Origin: Bacillus sp. FJAT-25509
GTDB taxonomy: Bacteria > Bacillota > Bacilli > Bacillales > Bacillaceae_G
Length of the DNA stretch: 64,000 nt
Reading direction: 5' to 3'
NCBI RefSeq assembly: GCF_001420605.1
Contig: NZ_LJIZ01000008.1
Location: forward strand, 163,222 to 227,221
The translations under genes and the position numbers were made by a program. The notes under the pieces were generated by a model. The model did no database searches. It saw nothing but the letters and a program-made list of their open reading frames with translations, and was not told the DNA's origin. Shown here piece after piece: positions 16,941 to 26,298 of this stretch (positions within the stretch are counted from its first letter, which is position 1; each line of letters starts with the position of its first letter).

Positions 16941-18221
16941 ATGAACGCAGCTCTATTTAAAGAAATTCAATGTAAATGCCTAGAGAAAGGCTGGACAAAA
17001 ACTGATTTGGCTCAGGAGTCAGGTATTCATATTAGTGAAATAAGTCGTATTTTTAATCATAAACGCTCACTCACACTAAAATATTTGGATGCCATTTCAA
17101 AAGCTATTGGGTTGGAGGAAGGTACACTTTATTCATATTTTTATGAGGAGTGCTTTAATGAAGAACAAATTTTGGACAAGCGTAAAAGCATACAGTTTTT
17201 ATTCAAATGCTTTACTTATGGTTACGAGGAACACTGTCAAAATCTGTTACATGTTATGACAACTGAAAAATCAGTTACGATTCAAATCGATTATTTGAAT
17301 TATATTTTCTTCGTCGCAGAGGAGCTTTTTAAAGCTGGAAAAGAAGAAAAAGCTTTGTTTTTGTACGAGATTATTATTGAATGTGATTCGAAGGACGTTT
17401 TAGAACTGTTGGCAATTAGTTATTATAGGCGTTTTTATATTTTAAGAATGACAGAGGATGGTAAGCACGCATTGACATATGTGTTGGAGTATCTGTTTTG
17501 CATGCCGAAAAAGATTAGAATGGAAGCATATTTATGGATCTCAGCTTTCTATTATAGGCGCGAGCAATGGGAAGAGGTGCTTTACTACGCCGAGAGATTA
17601 AGTAAATTGGTTAAAAACGGAGAGTATTATGGAAGAGCACTTATGTATAAAAGCTTCGCACTTGCACGTCTTGGGGGCTCATTAGAAGAGATATTAGAAC
17701 TTATAGAACAATATGCGGGGGTAAATGATTATTTTGCTGATATAGCTAACGGAAATCGCCTTGCTTCTTATTTAGATTACGGACAGCTGGAGTATGTAGA
17801 TCAATATCTTAATTGGCTAGAAGATAGAGAGGATGTATATGTTGGATTACCAAAGGTTCTTGAAGCCTTTATCCGCTTGAATAGATTAGATGATGCTAAA
17901 AGAGTCTTAGATTTATATCAACATACAATTGAAGAATTGATAATAGATTCGGAACCATGGTTAAAGCAGAAGGTGCATTTGGATTTTCGTTATGCATATG
18001 CTTTTTATCAGTGTGAAAGCTTACAGCTACCAAATGGTTTAGATGAATTACTGGATGTGGCTTATACAGCAAATCAAATAGGCAATTTAGAAAGATTTAA
18101 TAAATGCCTTCTCATTTATTGGAGATATAAGGACCATGCGACTTCAGACCAAATAAATAAGTATATACAATTATTAAGCATTAATGGTATTAAGGAGAGC
18201 TCCACGCGCAATTTTGCATAG
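16941..18221 (+). CDS. XRE-type regulator with C-terminal helical (TPR-like) repeats
   Basis: A 426-residue protein. Residues 1-65 are a helix-turn-helix (WTKTDLAQESGIHISEISRIF); the rest is all-helical with TPR-like pairs (YLNYIFFVAEELFKAGKEEKALFLYE, ALMYKSFALARLG, RLNRLDDAKRVLDLYQ). This plan, an XRE domain plus TPR superhelix, is that of PlcR, NprR and Rgg, which bind secreted peptides, but this protein is longer and no peptide gene is evident beside it. ATG 16941 has a good AGGTG site 6 bases upstream; an in-frame GTG at 16932 is less likely. Its promoter shares a 50-bp block with that of the protease gene 151 bases downstream, suggesting it activates both itself and the protease. Confidence 0.85.
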   Translation: MNAALFKEIQCKCLEKGWTKTDLAQESGIHISEISRIFNHKRSLTLKYLDAISKAIGLEEGTLYSYFYEECFNEEQILDKRKSIQFLFKCFTYGYEEHCQNLLHVMTTEKSVTIQIDYLNYIFFVAEELFKAGKEEKALFLYEIIIECDSKDVLELLAISYYRRFYILRMTEDGKHALTYVLEYLFCMPKKIRMEAYLWISAFYYRREQWEEVLYYAERLSKLVKNGEYYGRALMYKSFALARLGGSLEEILELIEQYAGVNDYFADIANGNRLASYLDYGQLEYVDQYLNWLEDREDVYVGLPKVLEAFIRLNRLDDAKRVLDLYQHTIEELIIDSEPWLKQKVHLDFRYAYAFYQCESLQLPNGLDELLDVAYTANQIGNLERFNKCLLIYWRYKDHATSDQINKYIQLLSINGIKESSTRNFA

Positions 18222-18291
18222 TCTTGTTATATTTTATTTGAAGAAGTTGAGATTGAGGTGATTGATTAAGAAAATTAAAAAAAAACACTAT

Positions 18292-18341
18292 TTGACGTAA
18301 TTTTCAGAAAATAAAATTGTATCAAGTTTCAATATAATGAA
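18292..18341 (+). promoter_or_regulatory. Shared promoter box B of the modular subtilisin gene
   Basis: TTGACG to TATAATGAA matches box A at 16800-16849. The palindrome here is ATTTTCAGAAAAT at 18300-18312, a different sequence but the same symmetry and the same offset from TATAAT (18333-18338). The -35 position is again AATAAA. Compensating changes in the two palindrome arms argue that the symmetry itself is selected. Confidence 0.75.
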
Positions 18342-18371
18342 CTTATTAAGAAAAGAAAGTAGGGATAGTAG

Positions 18372-21300
18372 TTGAAAAAGAAAATGTTTAGAAATGTTAC
18401 AACATTAGCATTAACAACAGGACTTATAAGTACTACAATGACACCAGGTTCCTTTTCACAACAAGTTCATGCACAAGCAACTTCAAAGATTGAACAAGTA
18501 TTAGCAAATCTCACTCCACAACAGCGTGAGGCAATTAAGCAATTGAAGGTAAGTGACAAAGAGGGACTTCAATTATCTTCTGAAGTCGATCAAACAAGTG
18601 ACAAGCTTACTCCTGTCATAGTTGAGTTTAAGGACAAGCCACAGCAGACGGCGGTTTTAGAAGCAGAGTCAGATGGTACAACTCTAACAGCTGCAGATGC
18701 AAAAGCAAAAGTAGATGCTTCACACGAAACATTCCAAAAAGATTTAAAAACAATTTTTAGCAGTGAAATAAAAGCAAAGAAAAATCCATATTCAATTAAA
18801 CGTTCATATAAAAAAGCATTTAATGGAGTTGCAATGACAATTCCAGCTAATAAAATAAAATCTCTTCTTAAATCAAATGCAGTTAAAGCAGTCTATAGTG
18901 ATTTACAAGTTCAAGTAGAACCACCGTCTATAAGCGAATCATCATCATCAACAGGTCAAGCTGCAAAACATACCATGGTAACATTTCCTGGCGTTGAAAA
19001 ACTTCACCAAGAAGGGTTTACAGGAAAAGGTGTAAAAGTTGGTATTATTGATACTGGGATTGATTACAATCACCCAGATTTAAAAGGCGCTTTCAAAGGT
19101 GGTTATGATTTCGTCGATAATGACAGTGACCCAATGGAAACGACATATGCAGATTGGCAGAAATCTGGGGAGTCTGAATTTGAGTCAAGCGGTGAAGCTT
19201 ACTATACTGAGCACGGAACACATGTAGCAGGAATTATTGCTGGACAAGCAAAAAATAATGCAGATTTTGCTGTAGAGGGTGTTGCACCTGAGGCTGATAT
19301 ATATTCTTATCGTGTTTTAGGTCCATATGGTTCCGGTTTTACATCAGCTATTTTGGCAGGTATTGATAAAGCAGTATCTGATGGCATGGACATCATTAAT
19401 ATGTCACTTGGAGCAAACTACAATGATCCATTATATCCTACGAGTATTGCTGTAAACAATGCTGTACTTGCAGGGGTAACAGCGATTGTCGCTGCTGGTA
19501 ACTCTGGGGACAGAATGTATTCACTTGGCGCTCCTGGTAATGCTCCTTTAGCAATTACAGTAGGTGCAAGTGACACGTCTGTTACAATTCCAAGTTTTTC
19601 AGGTGCATTGCATCCTTCAACAGGCGATATATCCGTTGATCTAAAGTTAGCGGCTCAAGGTTTAACCGATAACGTTGCCGATTTTGAAGGGAAAACTTTA
19701 CAAATGGTGAATGTATCATATGGTAATGAACCTAGTTATTTTAAGCGTGATGGAAATGGTAATTCTGTACCAATCGATGTAAATGGAAAAGTTGTTCTGG
19801 CCCAACGTGGTAGCATTGGTATTACTCAAATTATTGCGACAGCTAAATCGCATGGAGCAAAAGCAGTTGTATTATATGATGCAGATGTTCCTTTAGGTGA
19901 CGTGTATCTTGGAGATGCATACGGCTTACTACCAACATTTTTACTGAGTAACGCACAAGGAAAAGCTTTAGCTGCTAAATTACCTGTAACTGGTGCATCA
20001 GCAGGTATACCTTTAGACTTTACTTTTAGTAATATGAAACAAACAGTGACTGTGGGCGATAAATTGGCACCATTCAGCTCACGTGGTCCATCCCGTGTGT
20101 TATATGATATTAAACCTGAAGTAACAGCACCTGGTGTATCTGTATTCTCTACTGTTCCTTCTTATATGCATGGAGCAGATCAAATAGGAAACTATCAATA
20201 TGCTTACGAACGTTTATCAGGAACTTCAATGGCAACTCCAAACGTTGTTGGGGTTGCAGCATTATTAAAGCAAGCTCACCCAGACATGACTCCTTCAGAT
20301 ATTAAAGCAACACTTATGAATACAGCGGATCCATTATCTGATAAATACAGTGTTTATGAAGTTGGGGCAGGACGTGTAAATCCTTATGACGCTGTTCATG
20401 CAGCGACGGAAATTCAAGTAAAAGACAAAACTTCAACTGTAAAAGATAATGCAAGTAATAATGGTGGAACTACTTTAGCAAGTAAGGGCATTAAACAAAT
20501 TAAAAATATTACTGGTGCAATGAGCTTTGGTGAACAAGGAATTAGTGGTAAGGATTTGACAGATCAACGTTCAATCACGTTATTTAATAAAAGCTCAGTA
20601 GATAAAACATATGATGTGAAAGTACAATTCCAAACGTTAAGTGCAAGGTTTACAGGCGACTCAAGAGCAGATCAGGATGCTACTGCTAATGGCGTTACAT
20701 TAGATGTTAAATCATCTGTAAAAGTGAAAAAATATAGCAGTGCGAATATGGATGCTACGATTAACATTCCTAAATCGGCAAAGCTTGGAACATATGAAGG
20801 TTATGTAGTATATACAAACCAAAAAGATCCTAATGAATCATATAAAATTCCATTTGCTATTCACACAGTAAAAGAAGGTATTGATTATTTGACTGGTAAT
20901 CCACAAGCATTTACAGTACCTTATGAAGCGGCAAGTAATGCAACAAGATGGTCAATTGGCGTAAACTTTAAATTAAATTCTCATATGCGTTATTTTGATT
21001 TCTTCCTTGTCGATCCAAAAACAGACAAAGAAATCGGATTCTTAGGATCAGCTGACGGAATGGGAGCAGATGAAAATATTGAGTATTATTTCCGTGGAGT
21101 TCTAAATAGTGGTCAATATTATCCATTAACTGGTGATCCGGACAATCCAATTGCGTATGATCTTAAAGAGATTGACCCAGGGTTATATAAAATTAGAATG
21201 GTAGGTACAAACGATAAGGGCGAAACGTTCACTGCAGATGCACCGGTTTACAATGGGGTGAAAGAAGCAAAAGTATCAATGGATAATATGACAGCTGGAG

Positions 21301-22652
21301 GCATTTACGAAACGGCTAATCCAACCGACACGAAAGTTACTGTATCAGGTAATGTGTTTGATAAAGAAATAGACGAAATGAAGGCAGCAGGTATTAAAGC
21401 TTCTCAAGGCGATAACAACTTTACTTACTATAATCCAAATAATTCTCAAGAGAAAAGTATACCACTAGATTCACAAGGTAATTTCAATGCTGATATACCT
21501 TTAAGTACATCTGGTCCAATTGTCAATGCCATTACTGAGTACGACTTCTCAGATTATAGTAAATCAACTGTTCGAAACTACGGTAGTTTCATTGATGCAT
21601 ATTTTGTTAGAAAAGGAACGGCTTATACTACAGCAATCGCTGATAAACAACGTATAAATATGGGTGAATCAACAACTGTTACGTTCTCTACAAAAAATGT
21701 CAAAACAAATGTGAAGAAAGCTGAATTCACTTTCCTTTATCCAAGTCAGTACCTTGATTTAGTCAATGTACAACCGAATGCTGCATTTAAAGGTAAACTA
21801 GATGTTCAATATACGACTACTCCTTCTAGTACTACGAAAACTAAATTGACGGTTACTGCAACGGCAACAGGTGACTTAGCGAACACTGGAATTGTTGGCG
21901 ATGTATCATTAGTAGACTTAACATTTAAAGCAAAAGACTTATACTACAAAGGACCGATGAACTTCTATAATGGAACAGGTTCAAGTAGATTCTTTAACGC
22001 AGTTTATACAAATGTGGATAATACGACTGTAACGACACAAGGTATTCAACCATATTTCTATATTACTCCGACATATTCACTTATGAGAGGATCAGTCCAA
22101 GCAGAAGGATTAATGATGTTTGGTGGTTTAGAGCCTGAAATGAAACAAGTTGATTATAATAAAGCAGGTACAAAAATTAGTGTGAAAGATTCAAATGGTA
22201 AAGAATTTGGTGTAACTGATCCGTTAGGTTATTCTCAAGGATTCTCATATTCATTTAGAACAAGATTACCAATAACAGATGATGATTTTACGCTTAAAAT
22301 TGACGTGCCAGGTCACTTTACATTCTCGAAAGATTTTAATATTGGCGTAAAAGAAGATGGAAAAACGACAGCAGGATCGAAACCAATTAACTATGACTAT
22401 ATACCTGGTGGAGACGTAAATAAAGATAATGTCATAGACGTAAAAGATGCAATCTACATCCAAACGTATTGGGGTACAAATAAGCGTGATGCTGATATTA
22501 ACTATGATGGTATTGTTGATGCAAAAGATATGCAATATGTCATCAATAACTACTTAATGCAAAATCCTTGGAATGATAATTCGCCAAAAGCAGCTACGAA
22601 ATATAAGGGCAAAACATTGGATGATGTTTTACAAGCTCTTGGATTAGAGTAA
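18372..22652 (+). CDS. Large secreted subtilisin-family protease with PA, cohesin-like and dockerin modules
   Basis: A 1426-residue Vpr-like S8 protease. It starts at TTG 18372 after AGGGA. Residues 1-36 form a signal peptide ending HAQA, followed by an I9 propeptide (about 80-180). The catalytic triad is Asp227 (GIIDTGID), His281 (HGTH) and Ser619 (LSGTSMATP), with oxyanion Asn377; a PA domain (about 430-545) is inserted before the Ser. Then come Fn3-like beta domains, a cohesin-like domain (about 1080-1210: GESTTVTFSTKNV, LVNVQPNAAF) and a type I dockerin at 1346-1396 with two calcium loops, DVNKDNVIDVKDA and DINYDGIVDAKDM. A terminator follows. The shared promoter box suggests control by the upstream regulator. 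No sortase motif is seen. Confidence 0.92.
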   Translation: MKKKMFRNVTTLALTTGLISTTMTPGSFSQQVHAQATSKIEQVLANLTPQQREAIKQLKVSDKEGLQLSSEVDQTSDKLTPVIVEFKDKPQQTAVLEAESDGTTLTAADAKAKVDASHETFQKDLKTIFSSEIKAKKNPYSIKRSYKKAFNGVAMTIPANKIKSLLKSNAVKAVYSDLQVQVEPPSISESSSSTGQAAKHTMVTFPGVEKLHQEGFTGKGVKVGIIDTGIDYNHPDLKGAFKGGYDFVDNDSDPMETTYADWQKSGESEFESSGEAYYTEHGTHVAGIIAGQAKNNADFAVEGVAPEADIYSYRVLGPYGSGFTSAILAGIDKAVSDGMDIINMSLGANYNDPLYPTSIAVNNAVLAGVTAIVAAGNSGDRMYSLGAPGNAPLAITVGASDTSVTIPSFSGALHPSTGDISVDLKLAAQGLTDNVADFEGKTLQMVNVSYGNEPSYFKRDGNGNSVPIDVNGKVVLAQRGSIGITQIIATAKSHGAKAVVLYDADVPLGDVYLGDAYGLLPTFLLSNAQGKALAAKLPVTGASAGIPLDFTFSNMKQTVTVGDKLAPFSSRGPSRVLYDIKPEVTAPGVSVFSTVPSYMHGADQIGNYQYAYERLSGTSMATPNVVGVAALLKQAHPDMTPSDIKATLMNTADPLSDKYSVYEVGAGRVNPYDAVHAATEIQVKDKTSTVKDNASNNGGTTLASKGIKQIKNITGAMSFGEQGISGKDLTDQRSITLFNKSSVDKTYDVKVQFQTLSARFTGDSRADQDATANGVTLDVKSSVKVKKYSSANMDATINIPKSAKLGTYEGYVVYTNQKDPNESYKIPFAIHTVKEGIDYLTGNPQAFTVPYEAASNATRWSIGVNFKLNSHMRYFDFFLVDPKTDKEIGFLGSADGMGADENIEYYFRGVLNSGQYYPLTGDPDNPIAYDLKEIDPGLYKIRMVGTNDKGETFTADAPVYNGVKEAKVSMDNMTAGGIYETANPTDTKVTVSGNVFDKEIDEMKAAGIKASQGDNNFTYYNPNNSQEKSIPLDSQGNFNADIPLSTSGPIVNAITEYDFSDYSKSTVRNYGSFIDAYFVRKGTAYTTAIADKQRINMGESTTVTFSTKNVKTNVKKAEFTFLYPSQYLDLVNVQPNAAFKGKLDVQYTTTPSSTTKTKLTVTATATGDLANTGIVGDVSLVDLTFKAKDLYYKGPMNFYNGTGSSRFFNAVYTNVDNTTVTTQGIQPYFYITPTYSLMRGSVQAEGLMMFGGLEPEMKQVDYNKAGTKISVKDSNGKEFGVTDPLGYSQGFSYSFRTRLPITDDDFTLKIDVPGHFTFSKDFNIGVKEDGKTTAGSKPINYDYIPGGDVNKDNVIDVKDAIYIQTYWGTNKRDADINYDGIVDAKDMQYVINNYLMQNPWNDNSPKAATKYKGKTLDDVLQALGLE

Positions 22653-22665
22653 TAGAATAACTAGT

Positions 22666-22700
22666 AAATCGGTAACCATTATTTGGTTACCGATTTTTTT
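22666..22700 (+). terminator. Terminator of the subtilisin gene
   Basis: AAATCGGTAACC pairs with GGTTACCGATTT, followed by a T run. The rest of the 22653-22961 gap is AT-rich; a GATACAAT at about 22871 could be the -10 of the helicase promoter. Confidence 0.9.
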
Positions 22701-22961
22701 ATTGTTGAAACAATACGAAATTGGAAAGGTAGAAATATTTCGTTAAAAAAATAGGCAGGGGCTTGATTATTTCACCGATTGATTGAGAAAAATAAATTGA
22801 TGGAGCAAAAATCTGATCGAATTGACTAATTCAGTTAAATAGGATTATTTATAAAAGATTAATAAACGTTGTGATACAATGGATTAGTCGTTTTTTGAGT
22901 AAATATATGAAACAACCATTATTATTTATAATGATAGAAAATAGAAAGTAAGGTAAATATA

Positions 22962-24611
22962 ATGAATAAATTTTCTAGTTTAGGTTTAAGTGAGGAATTA
23001 ACTGAGTATTTAACTGAATTAGGGATAACAGAGCCTACTCCGATTCAAGAAAAGGCTATTCCGATCGTATTTGAAGGGAAGGATTTAATAGGACAGGCGC
23101 AAACAGGAACTGGTAAAACATTTGCATTCTTATTTCCAATCCTTGAACGAATTAATTTAGAATTACCACATACCCAAGCATTAGTAGTTGCTCCAACAAG
23201 AGAATTGGCTCTACAAATAACTGCTGAGGCTAAAAGGATTGTTAGTGATGATTTTGGAGTACTTGCTGTGTATGGCGGACAAGATGTTGAACAACAAGCC
23301 CGTAAACTAAAAAGTGGTGCACATTTAATCATTGCAACACCTGGTAGACTTTTAGACCATTTAAGACGAGGAACAATAAATTTAGATAAAGTTAATTTTC
23401 TAGTGCTTGATGAAGCAGACCAAATGTTACATATTGGATTTTTACATGAGGTAGAAGATATTATCAATCATACTCCAGTATCAAGACAAACTTTATTATT
23501 TTCTGCTACAATGCCAGATCAAATCCAATCACTTGCAAAGCGTTACATGAAAAAGCCGGAAATTATTAAAGTAAAAGCTAAAAGAATTACACTAGATGAA
23601 ATTGAACAATTGATTATTGAAACAACAGATCGCGGAAAACTTAATGCCTTATTGAATCAAATCAAAGAAGCAGAGCCGTTTCTAGCTATCATTTTTTGCA
23701 GAACAAAAAGAAGAGCTAATAAATTAAATGAACAGCTTAAAGGAAAAGGTCTTTTATCTGAAGAACTACACGGAGATTTAACTCAAGGCAAGCGCGAAAA
23801 AGTTATGAAATTGTTCCGTGAAGCTAAAATACAATATCTTGTAGCAACAGATGTAGCAGCTAGAGGAATTGATGTCGAAGGTGTTACTCACGTGTTCAAC
23901 TATGATATACCACTGGATACAGAAAGCTATGTACATCGAATTGGAAGAACAGGACGTGCAGGAGATACTGGTATTGCGATTACCTTTGCTACTCCAAAAG
24001 ATTTTCAAGATATGAGAGTAATTGAAAAAGAACTTAATCTTTCAATTAAGAGAATTGAAATGGAAAGAGGAGAAAGTTCGGACAGAGCGGATAGAACCAA
24101 AAATGTAGGTAGAGAAGAAAGAACAAGAAATGCTGGTAGAGTAGAAAGATCGAGAAATGCAGGCAGAGCAGAAAGAACAGGAAATGCTGGTAGAGAAGAA
24201 AGAACAAGAAATGCGGGTAGAGCGGAAAGAACGGGAAGTGCAGGCAGAGTAGAAAGAACAGGAAATGCCGGTAGAGCGGAAAGAACGGGAACTGCAGGTA
24301 GAGAAGAAAGAACAAGAAATGCGGGTAGAGCGGAAAGAACGGGAAATGCAGGTAGAGAAGAAAGAACAAGAAATGCGGGTAGAGCGGAAAGAACAGAAAA
24401 TGTCGGTAGGGCAGAAAGAACGGGAACTGCAGGTAGAGCAGAAAGAACGGGAACTGCAAGCAGGGCAGATAGATCAAGAACTGCAGGTAGAGCGGAAAGA
24501 ACAGGAAATACTGGAAACTCAAGAAGAGGCGAAAGAACAGATAGTGTAGGAAGATCGAGAAGTACAGGAAGACCAAGAAATGAAGGAAGATCAGGTAGGA
24601 GAAGTAGATAA
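22962..24611 (+). CDS. DEAD-box ATP-dependent RNA helicase with repetitive Arg/Glu-rich tail
   Basis: A 549-residue helicase. All core motifs are present: Q motif (PTPIQ), Walker A AQTGTGKT (46-53), PTRELA, TPGR, DEAD (150-153), SAT (181-183), TDVAARGID and HRIGRTGR (325-332). From residue 383 the tail is fifteen 9-residue repeats of the type GRAERTGNA, then a [14 protein letters not shown] end, rich in Arg and Gly and probably disordered and RNA-binding. CshA/DeaD-type enzymes of Bacillus act in mRNA turnover, ribosome assembly and cold growth. ATG 22962 follows AAGTAAGG. The core is close to CshA-like enzymes, but the repeat tail is distinct, so I leave the symbol open. Confidence 0.92.
   Translation: MNKFSSLGLSEELTEYLTELGITEPTPIQEKAIPIVFEGKDLIGQAQTGTGKTFAFLFPILERINLELPHTQALVVAPTRELALQITAEAKRIVSDDFGVLAVYGGQDVEQQARKLKSGAHLIIATPGRLLDHLRRGTINLDKVNFLVLDEADQMLHIGFLHEVEDIINHTPVSRQTLLFSATMPDQIQSLAKRYMKKPEIIKVKAKRITLDEIEQLIIETTDRGKLNALLNQIKEAEPFLAIIFCRTKRRANKLNEQLKGKGLLSEELHGDLTQGKREKVMKLFREAKIQYLVATDVAARGIDVEGVTHVFNYDIPLDTESYVHRIGRTGRAGDTGIAITFATPKDFQDMRVIEKELNLSIKRIEMERGESSDRADRTKNVGREERTRNAGRVERSRNAGRAERTGNAGREERTRNAGRAERTGSAGRVERTGNAGRAERTGTAGREERTRNAGRAERTGNAGREERTRNAGRAERTENVGRAERTGTAGRAERTGTASRADRSRTAGRAERTGNTGNSRRGERTDSVGRSRSTGRPRNEGRSGRRSR
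24108..24512 (+). repeat. In-gene tandem array of fifteen 27-bp units encoding GR(A/E/V)ER(T/S)xxA
   Basis: The units encode [27 protein letters not shown] and close variants; one reads SRADRSRTA. Adjacent units differ by few bases and the 4th, 8th and 10th encode the same peptide, as expected from unequal recombination or slippage. The opposite strand is open over this stretch only because of the repeat composition. Confidence 0.9.
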
Positions 24612-24715
24612 TAAAAACGGGAAGTTTAAGTAGGGAGTTAATTGTTGTAGGCATACTCTTAAAAGTGATTTTGGGAGTATCCTTTCCCTTAAAAATGAAA
24701 TAAACAGGTGATTTT

Positions 24716-25672
24716 ATGACGCAGAATGGATTTCGAGAGGAAAAAGAAGTTCACCGGATGGAGGAATTGAAAGTCCTTATTGAAGATGCAAAGGAGTTTA
24801 TCCAGTACGGAAAAGTAGCTAATTATATTCCTGCTCTTGCAAAGGCAAATAAAAAGGATTTATCGTTGGCTGTGTTTTTGCCGGATGGACGACATTTTGA
24901 AGCTGGTAATACGAGCATTCGTTTTACTTTGCAAAGTATTTCGAAGGTAATTTCGCTAGCTTTAGTTTTAATGGATCGTGGAGAAGATTTTGTATTTGAG
25001 CGAGTAGGTATGGAGCCTACAGGTGATCCGTTTAATTCGATTGCAAAATTAGAAGTTAGGTCAGCTGGAAAGCCGTTAAATCCAATGATTAATGCAGGGG
25101 CTTTGGCAGTTACAAGTATGATTAAAGGTCATAGTATAAATGATCGCTTTCATCGATTATTAAACTTTATGAGGATTTTAACTGATAATAAAGAACTTTC
25201 TTATTCGAAAGAGGTTGCTACATCAGAATTTGAAACAGCGCACTTGAACAGATCGCTTTGCTATTTTATGAAAGAGCATGGAATTATTACTGAAGATGTT
25301 GAATTGTTATTAGATTTATATACAAAACAATGTTCAATCGAAGTAAACTGTTTAGAATTGGCGAGAATTGGACTTATTTTTGCGCTTGATGGTTGGGATC
25401 CAATTTCAAAAACGCAGCTTATACCTGAAAAAGTAGCAAAGATTTGTAACACTTTTATGGTTACTTGTGGCATGTATAATGCATCAGGTGAGTTTGCGAT
25501 AAAAGTTGGAATTCCTGCTAAAAGTGGTGTTTCTGGCGGTGTTATGGGTGCGGTACCGCGCCGATTTGGAATTGGTGTTTATGGACCGTCACTTGATGAA
25601 AAAGGAAATAGTATAGCCGGTATAAAATTATTAGAGTTACTGGCTTCGCGATATAATTTGAGTATTTTTTAA
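24716..25672 (+). CDS. glsA: Glutaminase A
   Basis: A 318-residue serine-dependent beta-lactamase-fold glutaminase that hydrolyses glutamine to glutamate and ammonia in the cytoplasm. The family signature is clear: [14 protein letters not shown] with the catalytic Sxx[26 protein letters not shown], and [14 protein letters not shown] near the end. Length is typical (about 305-330). ATG 24716 follows ACAGGTGA; the first 14 residues are extra relative to an internal MEEL start, but the ribosome binding site supports the longer form. It lies alone, not beside a glutamine transporter or two-component pair as in B. subtilis glsA-glnT. An obvious strong terminator is not seen. Confidence 0.9.
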   Translation: MTQNGFREEKEVHRMEELKVLIEDAKEFIQYGKVANYIPALAKANKKDLSLAVFLPDGRHFEAGNTSIRFTLQSISKVISLALVLMDRGEDFVFERVGMEPTGDPFNSIAKLEVRSAGKPLNPMINAGALAVTSMIKGHSINDRFHRLLNFMRILTDNKELSYSKEVATSEFETAHLNRSLCYFMKEHGIITEDVELLLDLYTKQCSIEVNCLELARIGLIFALDGWDPISKTQLIPEKVAKICNTFMVTCGMYNASGEFAIKVGIPAKSGVSGGVMGAVPRRFGIGVYGPSLDEKGNSIAGIKLLELLASRYNLSIF

Positions 25673-25913
25673 ACATAGAGGGCTGTCTATAAGTCAGGTT
25701 AATTGACGGATGGGCATGTCCTTTTTATGTTGAGGTGAGGTATCTCGTCAGTATTATTTAATTGTGATGGATTTTGATGTCACTCTTTATAGAGAACTAG
25801 TAATTTCTTTCCGTTTTTTATCCGATTAGAGTGAACTTAGAGCAATTTTAGCTACATTAGTACAATTATTATGTTTTAATACCTATACCACTATAGGTAA
25901 TTTTCTATCTTAT

Positions 25914-26107
25914 TTGCGATTCTTGGGATTTTAATTGCAGTTTTGTTATTTTTAATTGCGATTCTCGAATTTTATTTGCAGTTCTGCCATTTTTATTTGC
26001 GATTTTCGAATTTTAATTGCAGTTGGCCGTTTATTTGCAGCTATTCTTCATTTAATTGCATAGTTAGTTCCCTTTCCCTTATTTGCGTTCCTCCCACACT
26101 TATTTAC
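25914..26107. repeat. Phased AT-rich repeat array, (A/T)TTGC(G/A) every 20-21 bp
   Basis: TTGC starts at 25914, 25935, 25956, 25976, 25997, 26017, 26035, 26056 and 26083, and a TTAC at 26104. The intervals are 21, 21, 20, 21, 20, 18, 21, 27 and 21 bases. The tetramer is followed alternately by GATT and AGTT in the first six units, so the higher-order period is about 41. Spacers are T-rich and degenerate. A perfect 7-bp hairpin ACCTATA/TATAGGT lies just before the array at 25881-25898. The array fills most of the 25673-26298 gap between glsA and the permease; the rest holds nothing I recognise. Confidence 0.8.
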
Positions 26108-26298
26108 AGTGTTTCCTTAAATTAAGTTATACATTTTATCGCATTCTACACTATAGTGATAAAGTCCCGAAACCCCTTTAATTTTCCTCCTTAGTCCTAC
26201 TATTCCATAATCATCTACATAAGATGAGGACTTTTGTTTCCCTTTTTTCGAATATTTTGTGTATATTAAAGAGAGATGTAAAAAAGGGAGATAGGAAA

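Noticed and set aside
18262..18300. A 12-codon TTG-started frame (LIKKIKKKHYLT) after the regulator, as a signal peptide gene
   Set aside because: It is very short, has no hydrophobic export signal and no ribosome binding site at proper spacing; not enough to call a quorum-sensing peptide.
24046..24654. A 202-codon open frame on the minus strand opposite the helicase tail
   Set aside because: It is the antisense of the 27-bp coding repeats and reads as Leu/Phe low complexity; the plus-strand helicase accounts for the sequence.
25914..26107. CRISPR array
   Set aside because: The repeated motif is only 7-10 bases, the spacing varies from 18 to 27, and no cas gene is near.
25943..26125. A 60-codon plus-strand frame inside the phased repeat array
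   Set aside because: Its Phe/Leu/Cys-rich content comes from the T-rich repeats, and it has no ribosome binding site.
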